Source: CAVXJN01 sp963762165
GTDB taxonomy: Bacteria; Pseudomonadota; Gammaproteobacteria; JASBUN01
NCBI GenBank assembly: GCA_963762165.1
Contig: CAVXJN010000003.1
Coordinates: forward strand, 434,001-498,000
Direction: 5' to 3'
DNA: 64,000 nt
Shown here: in pieces, positions 1 to 8,914 of the stretch
Numbering within the stretch: the stretch's first letter is position 1
How the letters are laid out: every line of letters starts with the position of its first letter
Made by a program: the position numbers and the translations under genes
The notes under the pieces: generated by a model
What the model was told of the DNA's origin: nothing
Seen by the model: the letters and a program-made list of their open reading frames with translations, nothing else
The model's database searches: none

Positions 1-479
1 GCGTTCGCGAACGGTCGGCTGTCCTGAACGCTTGCCGGTCAAGTGGCGCATTCAGATCTGGTGTTTCGGCAGTTTGTTGTCGACGCAACGAAAACAGGAG
101 TGCCGCTGTTAAGAAAACCTGCCACTGCAAGTTCTTTCAACATCCGCATGACTCTGGCGTTGGGGATGCGTGGATTTTCGAAAATAGCCATATCAATCAA
201 TCGCGATTCAAGTTCGGGACAGCTGTTCTCGACGACGTCACCGGCTCTCGAAATCGACCGTTGCCCATGAATTGCGGCACGAAGAAATATAACGAGGTTA
301 GGTTTTCTTCATACGATAGCGGTGCTGTACGTTTATCAGCCCGTCCGCCCTTTTTTTCGTGCGCCGATCTTGGGTACGCGAGCGGCATACGACCGTGATC
401 GCCCCGCAGGGCGCGCCCGGAAACCCGCAGCTATACTCCGGTAGGCAGTCGATCCAGCGGTGGGTCCGGGAGGAACGGC
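1..479. other. Left-edge stretch without a recognisable gene
   Basis: Only short open frames occur here (for example 43-270 on the plus strand and 197-388 on the minus strand). None has a convincing ribosome binding site, domain or familiar motif. The last 20 bases carry a GGAGGA-like site that belongs to the hydrolase starting at 480. I see no RNA gene or mobile element end that I can support. Confidence 0.4.
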
Positions 480-1631
480 ATGGGCAAGCCGGGAATTACA
501 CGGCGGCGGTTCAACGGCTTTCTTGCGGCCGGGTTGGCATTGGGGTTCGGACGTCGCGGTATCGCTGCGCCGGGAGACCCGGAACGTGACGGCCCCAGGC
601 TGCGCGCGGCGGCCATCCAGATGACACCGGCGCTGGGCGATGTGCAGGCCAACCTGGGCCAAGCCGAGCAATTGGTACGGGAGGCTTTGGCGCGAGGCGC
701 GGAGTGGGTCGTTCTGCCGGAGATGTTCACGTCCGCCGCGGCGTTTCATCCCCGCATGTTGGATGCGGTGCAACCGCTGGACGGCGCGCCTTACCGGCTG
801 TTGGTGGATTTGGCGCGCCGCAGCGGTGTCGTGATCGGCGGTTCCTACCTCGCCCGCCGCGACGGCCAGGTGTACAACACCTTCGTACTCGCCATGCCAG
901 ATGGCAGCACGTCCCGTCACGATAAGGATTTGCCCACCTATTGGGAGAACTGCTACTACACAGGCGCCGCACGCGATGACCGCGGAATCCTGCAGTCACC
1001 TATCGGACCGGTGGGTGCGGCGCTGTGCTGGGAGTTGATTCGGACGCGCACCGCACGTCGGTTGCTGGGCAAGGTGAGGTTGGTGGCGGCTGCTTCGTGC
1101 TGGTGGACGTTGCCGGACGATGCCGGCGACGACAATCCGCTGCGCGCCGTCAATCTGCAGATGCTGCAACACGCGCCGGTTCGGTTCGCACACCTGCTCG
1201 GTGTGCCGGTGATCCATGGTTCCCATGCCGGCCGATTTTCAGGCTTCTACAGTCCGGACTTGCCTGATGTGGCCTATGAGTCGGCGTTTCTTGGCGAGGC
1301 GATGATCGTGGACAGCGGCGGTCGCGTGCTGGGCCGGCGCAGCCTGGCCGACGGTGCCGGGGTGGTGATCGCCGATATCGCGGTATCGGACGTGCCCAAC
1401 CCTGTACAAAAAATCCCGCCGCGGTTCTGGATCCCGGAGGACATGCCGAAAGCTTGGCAGGAATCCTGGCAGCGCTGGTTGCCACGGGGCGCCCGGTATT
1501 ACGAGACCGTGACCCTCCCGTACCTTGAAACCGGTGTAGTCAACGAGTACGAGCCCGAATGGATGAGCCGTCGTCCGCTGGACACGCCTCACCCCTCGGA
1601 CCTGATTCCAGGCGCGAGCCGGTCCGTATGA
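480..1631 (+). CDS. Tat-exported carbon-nitrogen hydrolase (nitrilase superfamily)
   Basis: A 383-residue protein of the nitrilase/amidase superfamily, which hydrolyses C-N bonds in nitriles or amides; the substrate cannot be told from sequence. The N-terminus has a twin-arginine signal (TRRRFNGFLAAG, residues about 7-18) followed by a hydrophobic stretch, so the enzyme should be exported folded. The Glu-Lys-Cys triad is visible: Glu in VVLPEMF (about residue 81), Lys in HDKDLPTYW and Cys in GAALCWEL. Most family members are cytoplasmic, so the Tat signal is notable. The ATG is preceded by a good GGAGGA site. It stands alone, with a repeat-bearing gap downstream. Confidence 0.85.
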   Translation: MGKPGITRRRFNGFLAAGLALGFGRRGIAAPGDPERDGPRLRAAAIQMTPALGDVQANLGQAEQLVREALARGAEWVVLPEMFTSAAAFHPRMLDAVQPLDGAPYRLLVDLARRSGVVIGGSYLARRDGQVYNTFVLAMPDGSTSRHDKDLPTYWENCYYTGAARDDRGILQSPIGPVGAALCWELIRTRTARRLLGKVRLVAAASCWWTLPDDAGDDNPLRAVNLQMLQHAPVRFAHLLGVPVIHGSHAGRFSGFYSPDLPDVAYESAFLGEAMIVDSGGRVLGRRSLADGAGVVIADIAVSDVPNPVQKIPPRFWIPEDMPKAWQESWQRWLPRGARYYETVTLPYLETGVVNEYEPEWMSRRPLDTPHPSDLIPGASRSV

Positions 1632-1639
1632 ATATCGGC

Positions 1640-1661
1640 GAAAAGGGACGGAGGGGATCAC
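1640..1661 (-). repeat. Short dispersed repeat, family C
   Basis: An A4-G3-ACGGAGGGGAT core lies just after the hydrolase stop. Related sequences occur at 2876-2897 in the same orientation and, inverted, at 4231-4252 and 7076-7098. A tract at 1791-1805 (CCTGTCCCCTGTTTA) resembles part of repeat family A. No coding explanation is seen. Confidence 0.45.
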
Positions 1662-1864
1662 TAATGACCCGGAAAAGATTCAATGCCTCCGCACCTTTTC
1701 ACATTGATTTTAAAAATGCTGTCAGTCGGGAGAGGTACGTGCGTTTCCATTTAACGTTAACTGCCGCAGCACCTTCAGAAACAATTGAGGCCTGTCCCCT
1801 GTTTACCGGCGCTTGACAGCACGCTTCATACGTAGGATTTTTTCCTGTCCTGGAATCAAACGCC

Positions 1865-2833
1865 ATGCGCGATCTAAGTACCTTGCATACCCTGGTGTTC
1901 AATTCACTGGATCAACAAATTGCCGTGATAAACCAATCCGGTACCATTGTTGACGTGAATTCCGCTTGGGTGCGATTCGGGCTCGACAATGGACTTGCCG
2001 GAGACTCCGTTTCTGTAGGCATCAATTATCTTGACGTCCTCAGAGCCTCCGAAGCATCTGGCGACAGTCTTTCCAGCGAGAGCATTCAGGGTATTTCCGA
2101 AGTGCTGAACAGTAAGCGCGATTGCTTTGACTTCGAGTATCCCTGTCACACTCCTGAACAAAAGCGCTGGTTCAGAATGCATATGACCGGCTTACATGGT
2201 AGTGCGGAGAAATTGTTCGTCATTTCGCACCAGGACATCACGCAGCGTAAACTCGCCGAAGAAAAGGCCGAATATCTGTCCCGCCACGATTCACTGACCG
2301 GCTTGGCCAACCGCCGCCACTTCAACGAAGTGCTACATAATGAGATGCAGAGGAGCCTCCGCGGCCAATCGACAATCAGTTTGATGCTCATCGATGTCGA
2401 TCATTTCAAGGACTATAACGACGAACTTGGGCATCTGGCAGGGGATCACTGCCTGGCAAAGGTTGGCCAGGTTCTACTGCCATTTGTCCGCAGACCGGGT
2501 GACCTTGCAGCTCGCATTGGTGGTGATGAATTTGCTTTGCTTTTGGGCGACACCGATTTTACGGGCTCCCAAATGATCGCGGACACCGTCAGAAACAACG
2601 TCAGTACGCTCGATTTACCTTATGATGGATGCAAGGGAATCACCGTGAGCATTGGCGTATTCTCTTCAATCCCTCATCTTCAGCAAACAGAAACCTTTCT
2701 CCTGGAAATGGCCGACAACGCCCTCTATAAGGCGAAGTCCGCGGGCAGAAATCGGGTTGTGCACGACCGGCCAAGCAGCGACGGAAAGGTTGCGCCTGCC
2801 AATCCCTCGGCCCCGGTTGATGCCGGCCCGTGA
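1865..2833 (+). CDS. PAS-GGDEF diguanylate cyclase
   Basis: Predicted to make cyclic di-GMP from two GTP. Residues about 1-130 form a PAS-like sensor (AVINQSGTIVDVNSAW ... ISHQDITQRK). A short linker leads to a GGDEF domain (about 140-305) with an intact RIGGDEFALLL active-site loop and an RPGD inhibitory I-site (RxxD) five residues upstream, so product feedback is expected. No membrane segment or signal peptide is visible, so it is probably cytoplasmic. The tail after residue 305 is short and proline-rich. It lies next to an HDOD signalling protein, but the two are separated by over 400 bp and are unlikely to share a transcript. Confidence 0.9.
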   Translation: MRDLSTLHTLVFNSLDQQIAVINQSGTIVDVNSAWVRFGLDNGLAGDSVSVGINYLDVLRASEASGDSLSSESIQGISEVLNSKRDCFDFEYPCHTPEQKRWFRMHMTGLHGSAEKLFVISHQDITQRKLAEEKAEYLSRHDSLTGLANRRHFNEVLHNEMQRSLRGQSTISLMLIDVDHFKDYNDELGHLAGDHCLAKVGQVLLPFVRRPGDLAARIGGDEFALLLGDTDFTGSQMIADTVRNNVSTLDLPYDGCKGITVSIGVFSSIPHLQQTETFLLEMADNALYKAKSAGRNRVVHDRPSSDGKVAPANPSAPVDAGP

Positions 2834-2875
2834 TCCATCCGGTGATCCTCCACGTTAGCCCCGCAATGAGATGGA

Positions 2876-2897
2876 GAACGGAACGGAGGGGATAAGA
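2876..2897 (-). repeat. Short dispersed repeat, family C
   Basis: A second copy of the GGAACGGAGGGGAT-type motif, lying downstream of the diguanylate cyclase. It is followed at 2925-2940 by a CCCGCCCCTTTTG tract resembling the other end of the same repeat. Confidence 0.4.
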
Positions 2898-2971
2898 ATG
2901 GCCTGGTACCAGGCTCAATCTCTCCCGCCCCTTTTGCTGTGCATTGCGAGAAACCGGGGCCGCAGTAACTT

Positions 2972-3188
2972 TTGTCAAAATATCAAAGAGTTCTCATCGC
3001 CGTCCTGTTTCTTCCCCTGACGGTGCCGAGCATTGCCGCTGCCAGCTCAGGAGAACTCATCAATTGCGATCCAGTGGCCGAGGCGGGTGGAACTCCGGAA
3101 CCGGTGCTTTCACCCTCATGATTTGTACGGGTTCGCCGATATGGTGCCTGTTGGCAGTCGCGCGAGCAGCAGGGACAAGGATGTGTAG
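2972..3188 (+). pseudogene. Possible decayed or frameshifted small secreted protein
   Basis: Reading from a TTG at 2972 gives a signal-peptide-like start (SKYQRVLIAVLFLPLTVPSI, then AAA) and about 49 codons before TGA at 3119. Shifting one frame continues as DLYGFADMVPVGSRASSRDK to a TAG at 3186. A hydrophobic leader with an Ala-rich cleavage region is visible, but there is no ribosome binding site and no family I recognise. It could be a small exported protein broken by one indel, or chance. The rest of the 2834-3246 gap holds only repeat motifs. Confidence 0.3.
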
Positions 3189-3246
3189 CACAGAGGATCA
3201 ATACACATCCGCGCGGGGGGGGAATACGGAAAAAGGTTGATAAGCG

Positions 3247-4149
3247 ATGCAAACATCTCACACCGCCGGCAAGCGAACAGTTGGCCCTTCAAACGACACT
3301 GCGATCCAGGCTCAGGCACTTGCGTGCATCCAGCGGGCCATCGAGGAAAACCGCCTTGTATTGCCGAGTCCTCCGGACACACTCCTTGAGGTTCGGTCGG
3401 CGGTCAACGATCAACACTGCTCGCACCGGCAATTGGCCCAGATTATTAGTAAAGACCTCGCGATCTCCACGCGGCTGCTAAAGGTCGTCAATAGCTCCTC
3501 GCTGCGTGCACATCGCGCGATCAATGATGTTCATGGTGCAGTAACACGCTTGGGTGGGAAGCTGGTGCACACGCTAGTCACGAGTCTCACCATGACGCAA
3601 ATGATGTCCAACTCAATTGTTAATGCAAAGGGCATCTTCGCTGAGTTTCTAAGAAACCACCACGATCGCACTGTTCAGGTTGCGTCGCGTTGCTATGGGC
3701 TTGCTGCGAACGTACCCGCACTTGACCAGGACGAGGCCCTGCTCGCGGGGCTCATTCATGACATTGGAGTGCTACCGCTGGTTCAATATGCCGGTCAGGA
3801 GGCGAGTCTCCGCCATGATCCCGAGGCTGCACTCAATTTGGTGGATGCGTTGCACACCCAGGTGGGTAAGCATGTGTTGGCAAAGTGGAGCTTTTCGCAA
3901 CAGTTGATTGCCGTGGCCGCTGAACATGAAGACGTTCTTCGAATCGGAGTATCGGACCAACCCGATTACGTCGATCTGGTAATCGTCGCCAACCTGCACC
4001 TCGATTCTACCTCTGGCGAGACTTCTTGTTCGGTTCCGCCGGAGCTATCCAACATTCCTGCATTTCGAAAACTCGACCAGGAGCCCTCGGCCCTGTGGCG
4101 GGATATGGGAGAGCGCCTGGAGCAGGCAACGGGAATCCTGAGCGCATGA
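3247..4149 (+). CDS. HDOD domain signalling protein
   Basis: A 300-residue cytoplasmic protein made almost wholly of an HDOD domain (about residues 30-235), a non-catalytic relative of HD phosphohydrolases common in bacterial signalling. Visible features are PSPPDTLLEVR near the start, ISKDLAISTRLLKVVNSS, and GLIHDIGVLP, the degenerate HD-type helix. There is no attached kinase, GGDEF or receiver domain. The neighbour upstream is a diguanylate cyclase, so a link to c-di-GMP signalling is plausible but inferred. The downstream gap contains repeats and a relic gene fragment. Confidence 0.85.
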   Translation: MQTSHTAGKRTVGPSNDTAIQAQALACIQRAIEENRLVLPSPPDTLLEVRSAVNDQHCSHRQLAQIISKDLAISTRLLKVVNSSSLRAHRAINDVHGAVTRLGGKLVHTLVTSLTMTQMMSNSIVNAKGIFAEFLRNHHDRTVQVASRCYGLAANVPALDQDEALLAGLIHDIGVLPLVQYAGQEASLRHDPEAALNLVDALHTQVGKHVLAKWSFSQQLIAVAAEHEDVLRIGVSDQPDYVDLVIVANLHLDSTSGETSCSVPPELSNIPAFRKLDQEPSALWRDMGERLEQATGILSA

Positions 4150-4163
4150 GTCCCGGTTAGCAG

Positions 4164-4252
4164 TTGTTACCGACCTCTTTATCGCCAGAGTCGCGGTTGC
4201 ATGCATAGCGCGCCGCAGGCTGTACACACTTTAATCCCTCCGTCTCCTTTTA
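4164..4252 (+). repeat. Paired short repeats, families B and C
   Basis: Two motifs sit within 90 bases: TTGTTACCGACCTCTTTATC near 4164 and TTAATCCCTCCGTCTCCTTT at 4231. The same pair in the same order, but much closer together, recurs at 7055-7098. Inverted relatives of the second motif are at 1640 and 2876. Confidence 0.5.
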
Positions 4253-4358
4253 CTCGCCCTTCTTACATGGTGAGCGATCCACCGACCAACCGCGTCCGAC
4301 GGGCCGGGGCGAGTTTGGTTCCAATATTAACGATTAATTGTCTCTTGTATCTTCCCGC

Positions 4359-4604
4359 GTGCTGTTCCATCTCGAAGACAAGGACCGCAAGTCCTTCTTG
4401 ATCGGTATTACTCCATAGGGCATTACGGCGCTGGATCCCGATTTCGCCAAGCCGGTGGCATATCGAAAATCCGAGCTCGGAGAATTGCTGTTCGGTGACC
4501 CTGCCACCGTCAACGGATACTGATCGGCAACACACCACGATATCCGGGTTGGCTGGCGGTATTTTCAGGGCAGCAAATTTGGAAACGTGGTCTGTCCCTG
4601 ATTT
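4359..4604 (+). pseudogene. Decayed copy of the 3' end of the coiled-coil gene at 10.0-10.8 kb
   Basis: This 246-base segment aligns without net gaps to 10670-10915, sharing long identical blocks such as GAAGACAAGGACCGCAA and CTGGATCCCGATTTCGCCAA. The matching part of the intact gene encodes its C-terminal residues. Here the frame is broken by a TAG near 4417, and upstream coding sequence is absent. Similarity continues as strongly past the stop of the intact gene, to the shared GTGGTCTGTCCCTGATTT-type end. The unit therefore looks like duplicated DNA, not a conserved gene. The rest of the 4150-4602 gap holds the repeats at 4164-4252. Confidence 0.75.
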
Positions 4605-5418
4605 ACTGGACGTCAGCCTGTTCCGACCAGTTTCCTTCGGGTAAGAACTCCGCTTGTTCCCGGATCTTTGCGGCCTGTTGGCTCTGCCCCAACGCGTCCA
4701 GGATGGTTGCTTTCAATAGCAGGGAATTGCGGGCCTCGGGGCTGAGCGCTAGCGCGCCATTTACGGCTTGCAGTGCCTGCAGGTCTTTGCCGGTCAAATA
4801 ATATGCCATTGCAAGATTGTGGTGTGCCTTTTGATAACTGTTGTCGATCTTGATGGCGGTCTGGAAGTGCCGAATCGCCTTCTCGTACGCTTTCTGCTGC
4901 GCCAGCACGACGCCGAGATCGTCGTGCGCTTCGGCATTGCGCGCATCCAGTTCCACGGCTTTGCGCAAATCATGCTCAGCGTGCAGTCGATCCCCCAACC
5001 AAAGATACCGTACGCCGCGCTTGGTATGGGCGAGCGAGCTGTTTGGATGTCGTTCTAAAAACACGGTGAGATCGCGAATACCGTCCTCAATGAATCCGGC
5101 TCGCGCCAGAGCCATTCCGCGTCCGTAATACGCCGCGTCCGCATGGTCGTCCAGCGCGATTGCCCGGCTGTAGTCGTCACTTGCTTCGTCGAATTGATGC
5201 AGTAGGAACCTGGCATCGCCCCTGGCGATATAGAGCGAAACGTTCTCCGGCTCGCGCTCAATGCGGTGACTAAGATCAGCGATTTTGTGCTCCAGCTGAT
5301 CTTGTTCGGACTCAATTTCCGAGGCAACCGCAAGAGTGATTGGGCCGCATATCAGCCAGGCACAGGCGCAAAGCGCCAGCGCGTACCAGTCAAATCGCGT
5401 CGCAACATAGATTCGCAT
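4603..5418 (-). CDS. Membrane-anchored or exported TPR-repeat protein
   Basis: A 271-residue protein with a hydrophobic N-terminal segment (about residues 12-32, signal peptide or anchor), a short charged region and five to six tetratricopeptide repeats (about 45-250). Typical repeat signatures are AAYYGRGMALARAG, AEAHDDLGVVLAQQ and KAHHNLAMAYYLTG. TPR arrays act as protein-binding scaffolds, here probably on the periplasmic side; the partner is unknown. The stop codon lies at the very edge of the duplicated 246-base segment, so that element reaches exactly to the end of this gene. It stands alone and divergent from the rhodanese gene. Confidence 0.8.
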   Translation of the reverse strand: MRIYVATRFDWYALALCACAWLICGPITLAVASEIESEQDQLEHKIADLSHRIEREPENVSLYIARGDARFLLHQFDEASDDYSRAIALDDHADAAYYGRGMALARAGFIEDGIRDLTVFLERHPNSSLAHTKRGVRYLWLGDRLHAEHDLRKAVELDARNAEAHDDLGVVLAQQKAYEKAIRHFQTAIKIDNSYQKAHHNLAMAYYLTGKDLQALQAVNGALALSPEARNSLLLKATILDALGQSQQAAKIREQAEFLPEGNWSEQADVQ

Positions 5419-5693
5419 TCCACGACCCCGCTTCGGCCCAAAGGCCGCTACCGGTTACTGTGTTTCAGCCATTTCAATACTATGACGTAGGAACACCCAT
5501 GATTTATTCCATCCGTCCTCATGTATTTTCGACGGATGGTCCACGGCCGTACCCTTTGGGCTTTGCCCATTGATCCTCTTTTTACTTTTCCTTCCTATGC
5601 TCTGCAGATTGGCGGCATGCAGCGCAGGTGCACGCTTGAACAAGCGCTCAGGAACAGCCGATAATAAAAAGACTACCGATGTGAGGAGTACAT

Positions 5694-6668
5694 ATGAAAA
5701 CGGCATGTTACACAATGTTTCTGAGCGGTTTGCTCGTCGCTGGCAACGTGCTCGCCGCGACCGTGCCTGGCCCCGTGGTCGATGCGGACTGGCTGAAGGC
5801 GCACGCCGACGAAGTCACCACCCTGCAGCTGTCTTCGTCGTTGAAGAATTTCAAGACGGCGCCCAGGTACGCGAAAGTCGATGGTAAGAAGAAGCTTGTC
5901 GGTGTGTCGGGCCATGTACCGGGCGCGCACTATGTCAATTTCGAAAAGATCCGGGTAACGCGCAACATCGACGGCAAAAAGGTCAAGGCGCTGATCCCCG
6001 AGAAGGCGGATTTCCAGAAGCTGGCGCGGTCGTGGGGCGTCAACAAAGAAGACGCGATCGTGATCGTCCCTACCGGCAACACACCCCTCGATGTTGACGA
6101 GGCCACTCGCCTGTACTGGCAATTCAAGTATTTCGGTCAGACCAACATGGCGATCCTCGACGGCGGCATGCATGCCTGGATCGCGGCCGGCAACAAGGTC
6201 GCGACCAATGCGCCGAAGTCCAGCAAGGGCAATTGGACGGCCGCAGCCGAAGACAAGTCCTTGCTCGCCACCCGCCAGGATGTGGAACAGGCGCTTTCCG
6301 GTAAAAACGTCGAGGTGGTCGATGCGCGACCCCAGAATCAGTACATGGGCGTGTTCACCAAGCCCCATGAGAAATCCGGACACCTGCCCGGCGCCAAAGA
6401 CTTTTCGCCCGACTTACAGGTCACCACTGCCGGCCCGGCCAGGTTTCTGTCTCCGGCAAGCTATTCGTCGATCATGAAGAGCAAGGGCATCAACCCGAGT
6501 TCGCCCACGATCAGCTACTGCAACACGGGTCACCTCGCCTCCGGCACATGGTTTATCAGTCACGAAGTGTTGGGCAACCATGACTCGAAGCTGTATGACG
6601 GATCAATGGTCGAATACAGCGAGTTCCCAGGCGACACCGTCAATCCTGCGGGCAATCAGTCGAAATAA
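5694..6668 (+). CDS. Exported two-domain rhodanese-type sulfurtransferase
   Basis: A 324-residue tandem rhodanese with a cleavable signal peptide (residues about 1-22, ending VLAA). The N-terminal domain (about 30-165) has the rhodanese fold signatures GHVPGAHYVNFE and DGGMHAWIAAGN but no catalytic cysteine. The C-terminal domain (about 190-315) carries the presumed active Cys in ISYCNTGHLAS, within a loop like the usual CxxGxRA. It should transfer sulfane sulfur in the periplasm, as in 3-mercaptopyruvate or thiosulfate sulfurtransferases; the donor is unknown. A GAGGAG ribosome binding site supports the ATG. No partner gene is adjacent. Confidence 0.85.
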   Translation: MKTACYTMFLSGLLVAGNVLAATVPGPVVDADWLKAHADEVTTLQLSSSLKNFKTAPRYAKVDGKKKLVGVSGHVPGAHYVNFEKIRVTRNIDGKKVKALIPEKADFQKLARSWGVNKEDAIVIVPTGNTPLDVDEATRLYWQFKYFGQTNMAILDGGMHAWIAAGNKVATNAPKSSKGNWTAAAEDKSLLATRQDVEQALSGKNVEVVDARPQNQYMGVFTKPHEKSGHLPGAKDFSPDLQVTTAGPARFLSPASYSSIMKSKGINPSSPTISYCNTGHLASGTWFISHEVLGNHDSKLYDGSMVEYSEFPGDTVNPAGNQSK

Positions 6669-7309
6669 CGATTGACCGGGTCGGGGTCGATTGTTTGCAT
6701 TCAATTGCGAGCAATCGTCTCCGATCCGGGTTTAGGCGGGGCGTGCACGGAAGCGTTTAAAAAATCTATAAACACCAAAGGCGGTCTGCTCTTGCAATAC
6801 GGTACACGTTCCGGCTGGATTGCCTTGCGAATGTTGGATTGCAAGACCTGATCCCGATATACGTGTGCGGATATGCGTATGCACTGTTTGCGTGTATGCG
6901 TGAAAACCGCGGTCTGTCCCCGGTTTACCCCCAAACTCTAGCGAGCGTTCAAAGTCACGGGTTTAAACGGTGCTACGGCGAACCGCTGTGTCGGAATTAA
7001 AACTCGCGAACACTGACAGGGCGACGCTAATCCTGAGAATCGTTTAGGTTCTTGGTTGTCACCGACCCCTTTAACTTAATCCCTCCATCCCCTTTTATTT
7101 CTCGAACCGTAAGACGGTCGCGCATGCGGTGCGGCGCCGCGCCCAGACGTGCGGGTCGGCGTCCGTGCGGCCCGAGGAATACGCGGTCAGTGCTGCCGAG
7201 CGGACACTTTTCAGCGTGAATTCAGCTTGTCCGAGTAGCGTCTCCCCTCGTGACACGCTGGGGCGCGCGCCGTGCGCGCTACCCGCCAGCGACGGAAGGG
7301 CGACAGACT
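6669..7309. other. 641-base gap containing dispersed repeats
   Basis: No gene is supported here. At 6902-6926 lies a family A repeat (GAAAACCGCGGTCTGTCCCC). At 7055-7074 is family B (TTGTCACCGACCCCTTTAA) and at 7076-7098 family C (TTAATCCCTCCATCCCCTTT). The last 180 bases before the cytochrome gene are GC-rich and hold a GGAAGGG ribosome binding site near 7294. The open frame at 7129-7320 has no recognisable content. Confidence 0.5.
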
Positions 7310-8503
7310 ATGGAATCTGACAACAACCGACGGATTGGGGAGACACAGGCGCGCATCTGGGACGTGCCGCTACGGCTGTTTCATTGGCTGTTCGGGGCGG
7401 CGTTCGCAGCCGCCTGGTTCACCCTGGGTGACCGTTACCTGTACCTGCACGTTTTTGCCGGCTATGCGTTCGCCGGGCTGTTGTTGTTTCGGCTGCTTTG
7501 GGGCTTCGTCGGCGGCGGCCACGCGCGCTTCCAACGCTTCTTGTACCGGCCCGGCGCAGCGCTCGGTTACGTGCGCGCCCTGGTCGCCGGCCGGGCGCCC
7601 CATTACGCCGGCCATAACCCGGCGGGCAGCTGGGCAGTGCTTGGCATGCTGGCGCTGGCCGCCGCACTGGCGCTGACCGGCCTGCTGACCCTGGCCGGGC
7701 AGGAACAGGAAGGGCCTTTGGCCGGGCTGCTCGGTTTCGGCACCGGTGCTGCGGCGCGCCGGGTGCATGAGGTGCTCGCCTGGTCGCTGCTGGCCTTGGC
7801 CGGAGTGCACGTTGCCGGCGTGCTGGTGGGAAGTCTTGCCCATCGGGAGAACCTGGTCGGCGCCATGTTCACCGGCCGCAAGCGTGCCCCGGGTGCGGCC
7901 GACGTGCCGCGCCGGCGCGCGGTCGCTGGCTTGCTGCTTACAGGCTTGGTGGGCGGCGCCGCGTTGTACTTCTATCCGGCGTGGCGTGCGCCCGCCGGCG
8001 AACCCTTTCGCCCCTACACCGGCCCGCAGCTGGCCGAAGACGCCACCTGGCGCAACGAGTGCGGCAGCTGCCATCTGGCCTATCAGCCCGGGCTGCTGCC
8101 GGCCCGCTCCTGGCGCGCCCTCATTGGGGGGCAGCACGATCATTTCGGCGAAGATCTGGCATTGGATGCCGGTACCGCCGCAGCCGTGGAAGCCTTCCTC
8201 ACCGCCAACGCCGCCGAGCAGCAGGCTACCGAAGCGGCTTGGTACGTAAAGAACACGACGCCGCTGCTGCAGACCCCGCTGCGGGTCACCGACACCGCTT
8301 ATTGGTCCCAAAAACACGGGGGGCTGCCGCAGGTCCTGTTCGATAGCGGCCAGGTGCATGGCAAGGGCGACTGCGCCGCATGCCACCTGGATGCCGCCGC
8401 CGGCACCTTCCGCGACGGCGCCATGCATGTGCCGTCAGGCCGCGGTGCGTCGCGCGCCGCCCGTGCCGATTTCGCAATTGCTCCCAAGGAGGCTATGCAA
8501 TGA
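7310..8503 (+). CDS. Cytochrome b561-type membrane protein fused to a diheme cytochrome c domain
   Basis: A 397-residue fusion. Residues about 15-190 are a cytochrome b561-like four-helix domain (WDVPLRLFHWLFG, HVFAGYAFAGLLLFRLLWGF, HEVLAWSLLALAGVHVAGV) with histidines suited to bind b hemes. After a fifth membrane helix (about 205-225), a periplasmic region carries two CxxCH sites, CGSCH near residue 251 and CAACH near 355, in a DHC-like diheme fold. It probably moves electrons between quinol and periplasmic cytochromes. The ATG at 7310 is preferred over an upstream GTG because b561 proteins start shortly before WDxPxRxFHW. The stop overlaps the next start (ATGA). Confidence 0.88.
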   Translation: MESDNNRRIGETQARIWDVPLRLFHWLFGAAFAAAWFTLGDRYLYLHVFAGYAFAGLLLFRLLWGFVGGGHARFQRFLYRPGAALGYVRALVAGRAPHYAGHNPAGSWAVLGMLALAAALALTGLLTLAGQEQEGPLAGLLGFGTGAAARRVHEVLAWSLLALAGVHVAGVLVGSLAHRENLVGAMFTGRKRAPGAADVPRRRAVAGLLLTGLVGGAALYFYPAWRAPAGEPFRPYTGPQLAEDATWRNECGSCHLAYQPGLLPARSWRALIGGQHDHFGEDLALDAGTAAAVEAFLTANAAEQQATEAAWYVKNTTPLLQTPLRVTDTAYWSQKHGGLPQVLFDSGQVHGKGDCAACHLDAAAGTFRDGAMHVPSGRGASRAARADFAIAPKEAMQ

Positions 8504-8892
8504 AACGCATCGTGTATTTAACGGCTGCCGTCTTGGCAGTCTCGGTCGTTCACGCTGGCGATGTCAGCACCGCTTTGGAGGCGGACTACCGTAGCCAGGG
8601 CGCCGGACCATTCGACGCCGCGGCCGGGCGCGCGCTGTGGACGCGCGAGTTCCCGGGAAGTGGCGGCGCGCGCAGTTGCGCCACGTGTCACGGCACCGAT
8701 CTGCGCCAGACCGGCAAGCATGTGCGCACCGGCAAAACCATTGAACCGATGGCGCCCTCGGTCAATGCCAAACGCCTCAGCGATGCAGCCAAGGTGGAGA
8801 AATGGTTCACCCGCAACTGCAAGTGGACCATAGGCCGCGTCTGTACGCCGCAGGAAAAGGGCGACGTGCTCAACTTTATTCGCTCGCAATGA
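8500..8892 (+). CDS. SHP-type monoheme cytochrome c (DUF1924)
   Basis: A 130-residue secreted cytochrome. It has a signal peptide (residues about 1-18), one heme site CATCH near residue 60, and the family's C-terminal block NCKWTIGRVCTPQEKGDV. The DUF1924 family includes Sphaeroides Heme Protein, a high-spin cytochrome with an Asn ligand that can bind small molecules such as O2. SHP is known to be encoded beside a diheme cytochrome c (DHC) and a cytochrome b, exactly as here. An AAGGAGG site precedes the ATG, which overlaps the stop of the b561 fusion, so the genes are translationally coupled. Confidence 0.88.
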   Translation: MKRIVYLTAAVLAVSVVHAGDVSTALEADYRSQGAGPFDAAAGRALWTREFPGSGGARSCATCHGTDLRQTGKHVRTGKTIEPMAPSVNAKRLSDAAKVEKWFTRNCKWTIGRVCTPQEKGDVLNFIRSQ

Positions 8893-8914
8893 ACGTCAAG
8901 AGAAGGAGAGATCT

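Noticed and set aside
43..270. 75-codon open frame at the left edge
   Set aside because: GTG start without a ribosome binding site, no recognisable motif or composition typical of the neighbouring genes, and an upstream stop. Probably chance.
2944..3240. 98-codon open frame across the repeat-bearing gap
   Set aside because: Its product is rich in Arg, Ser and Gly with no pattern, while another frame in the same DNA shows a signal-peptide-like sequence. I listed that one instead at low confidence.
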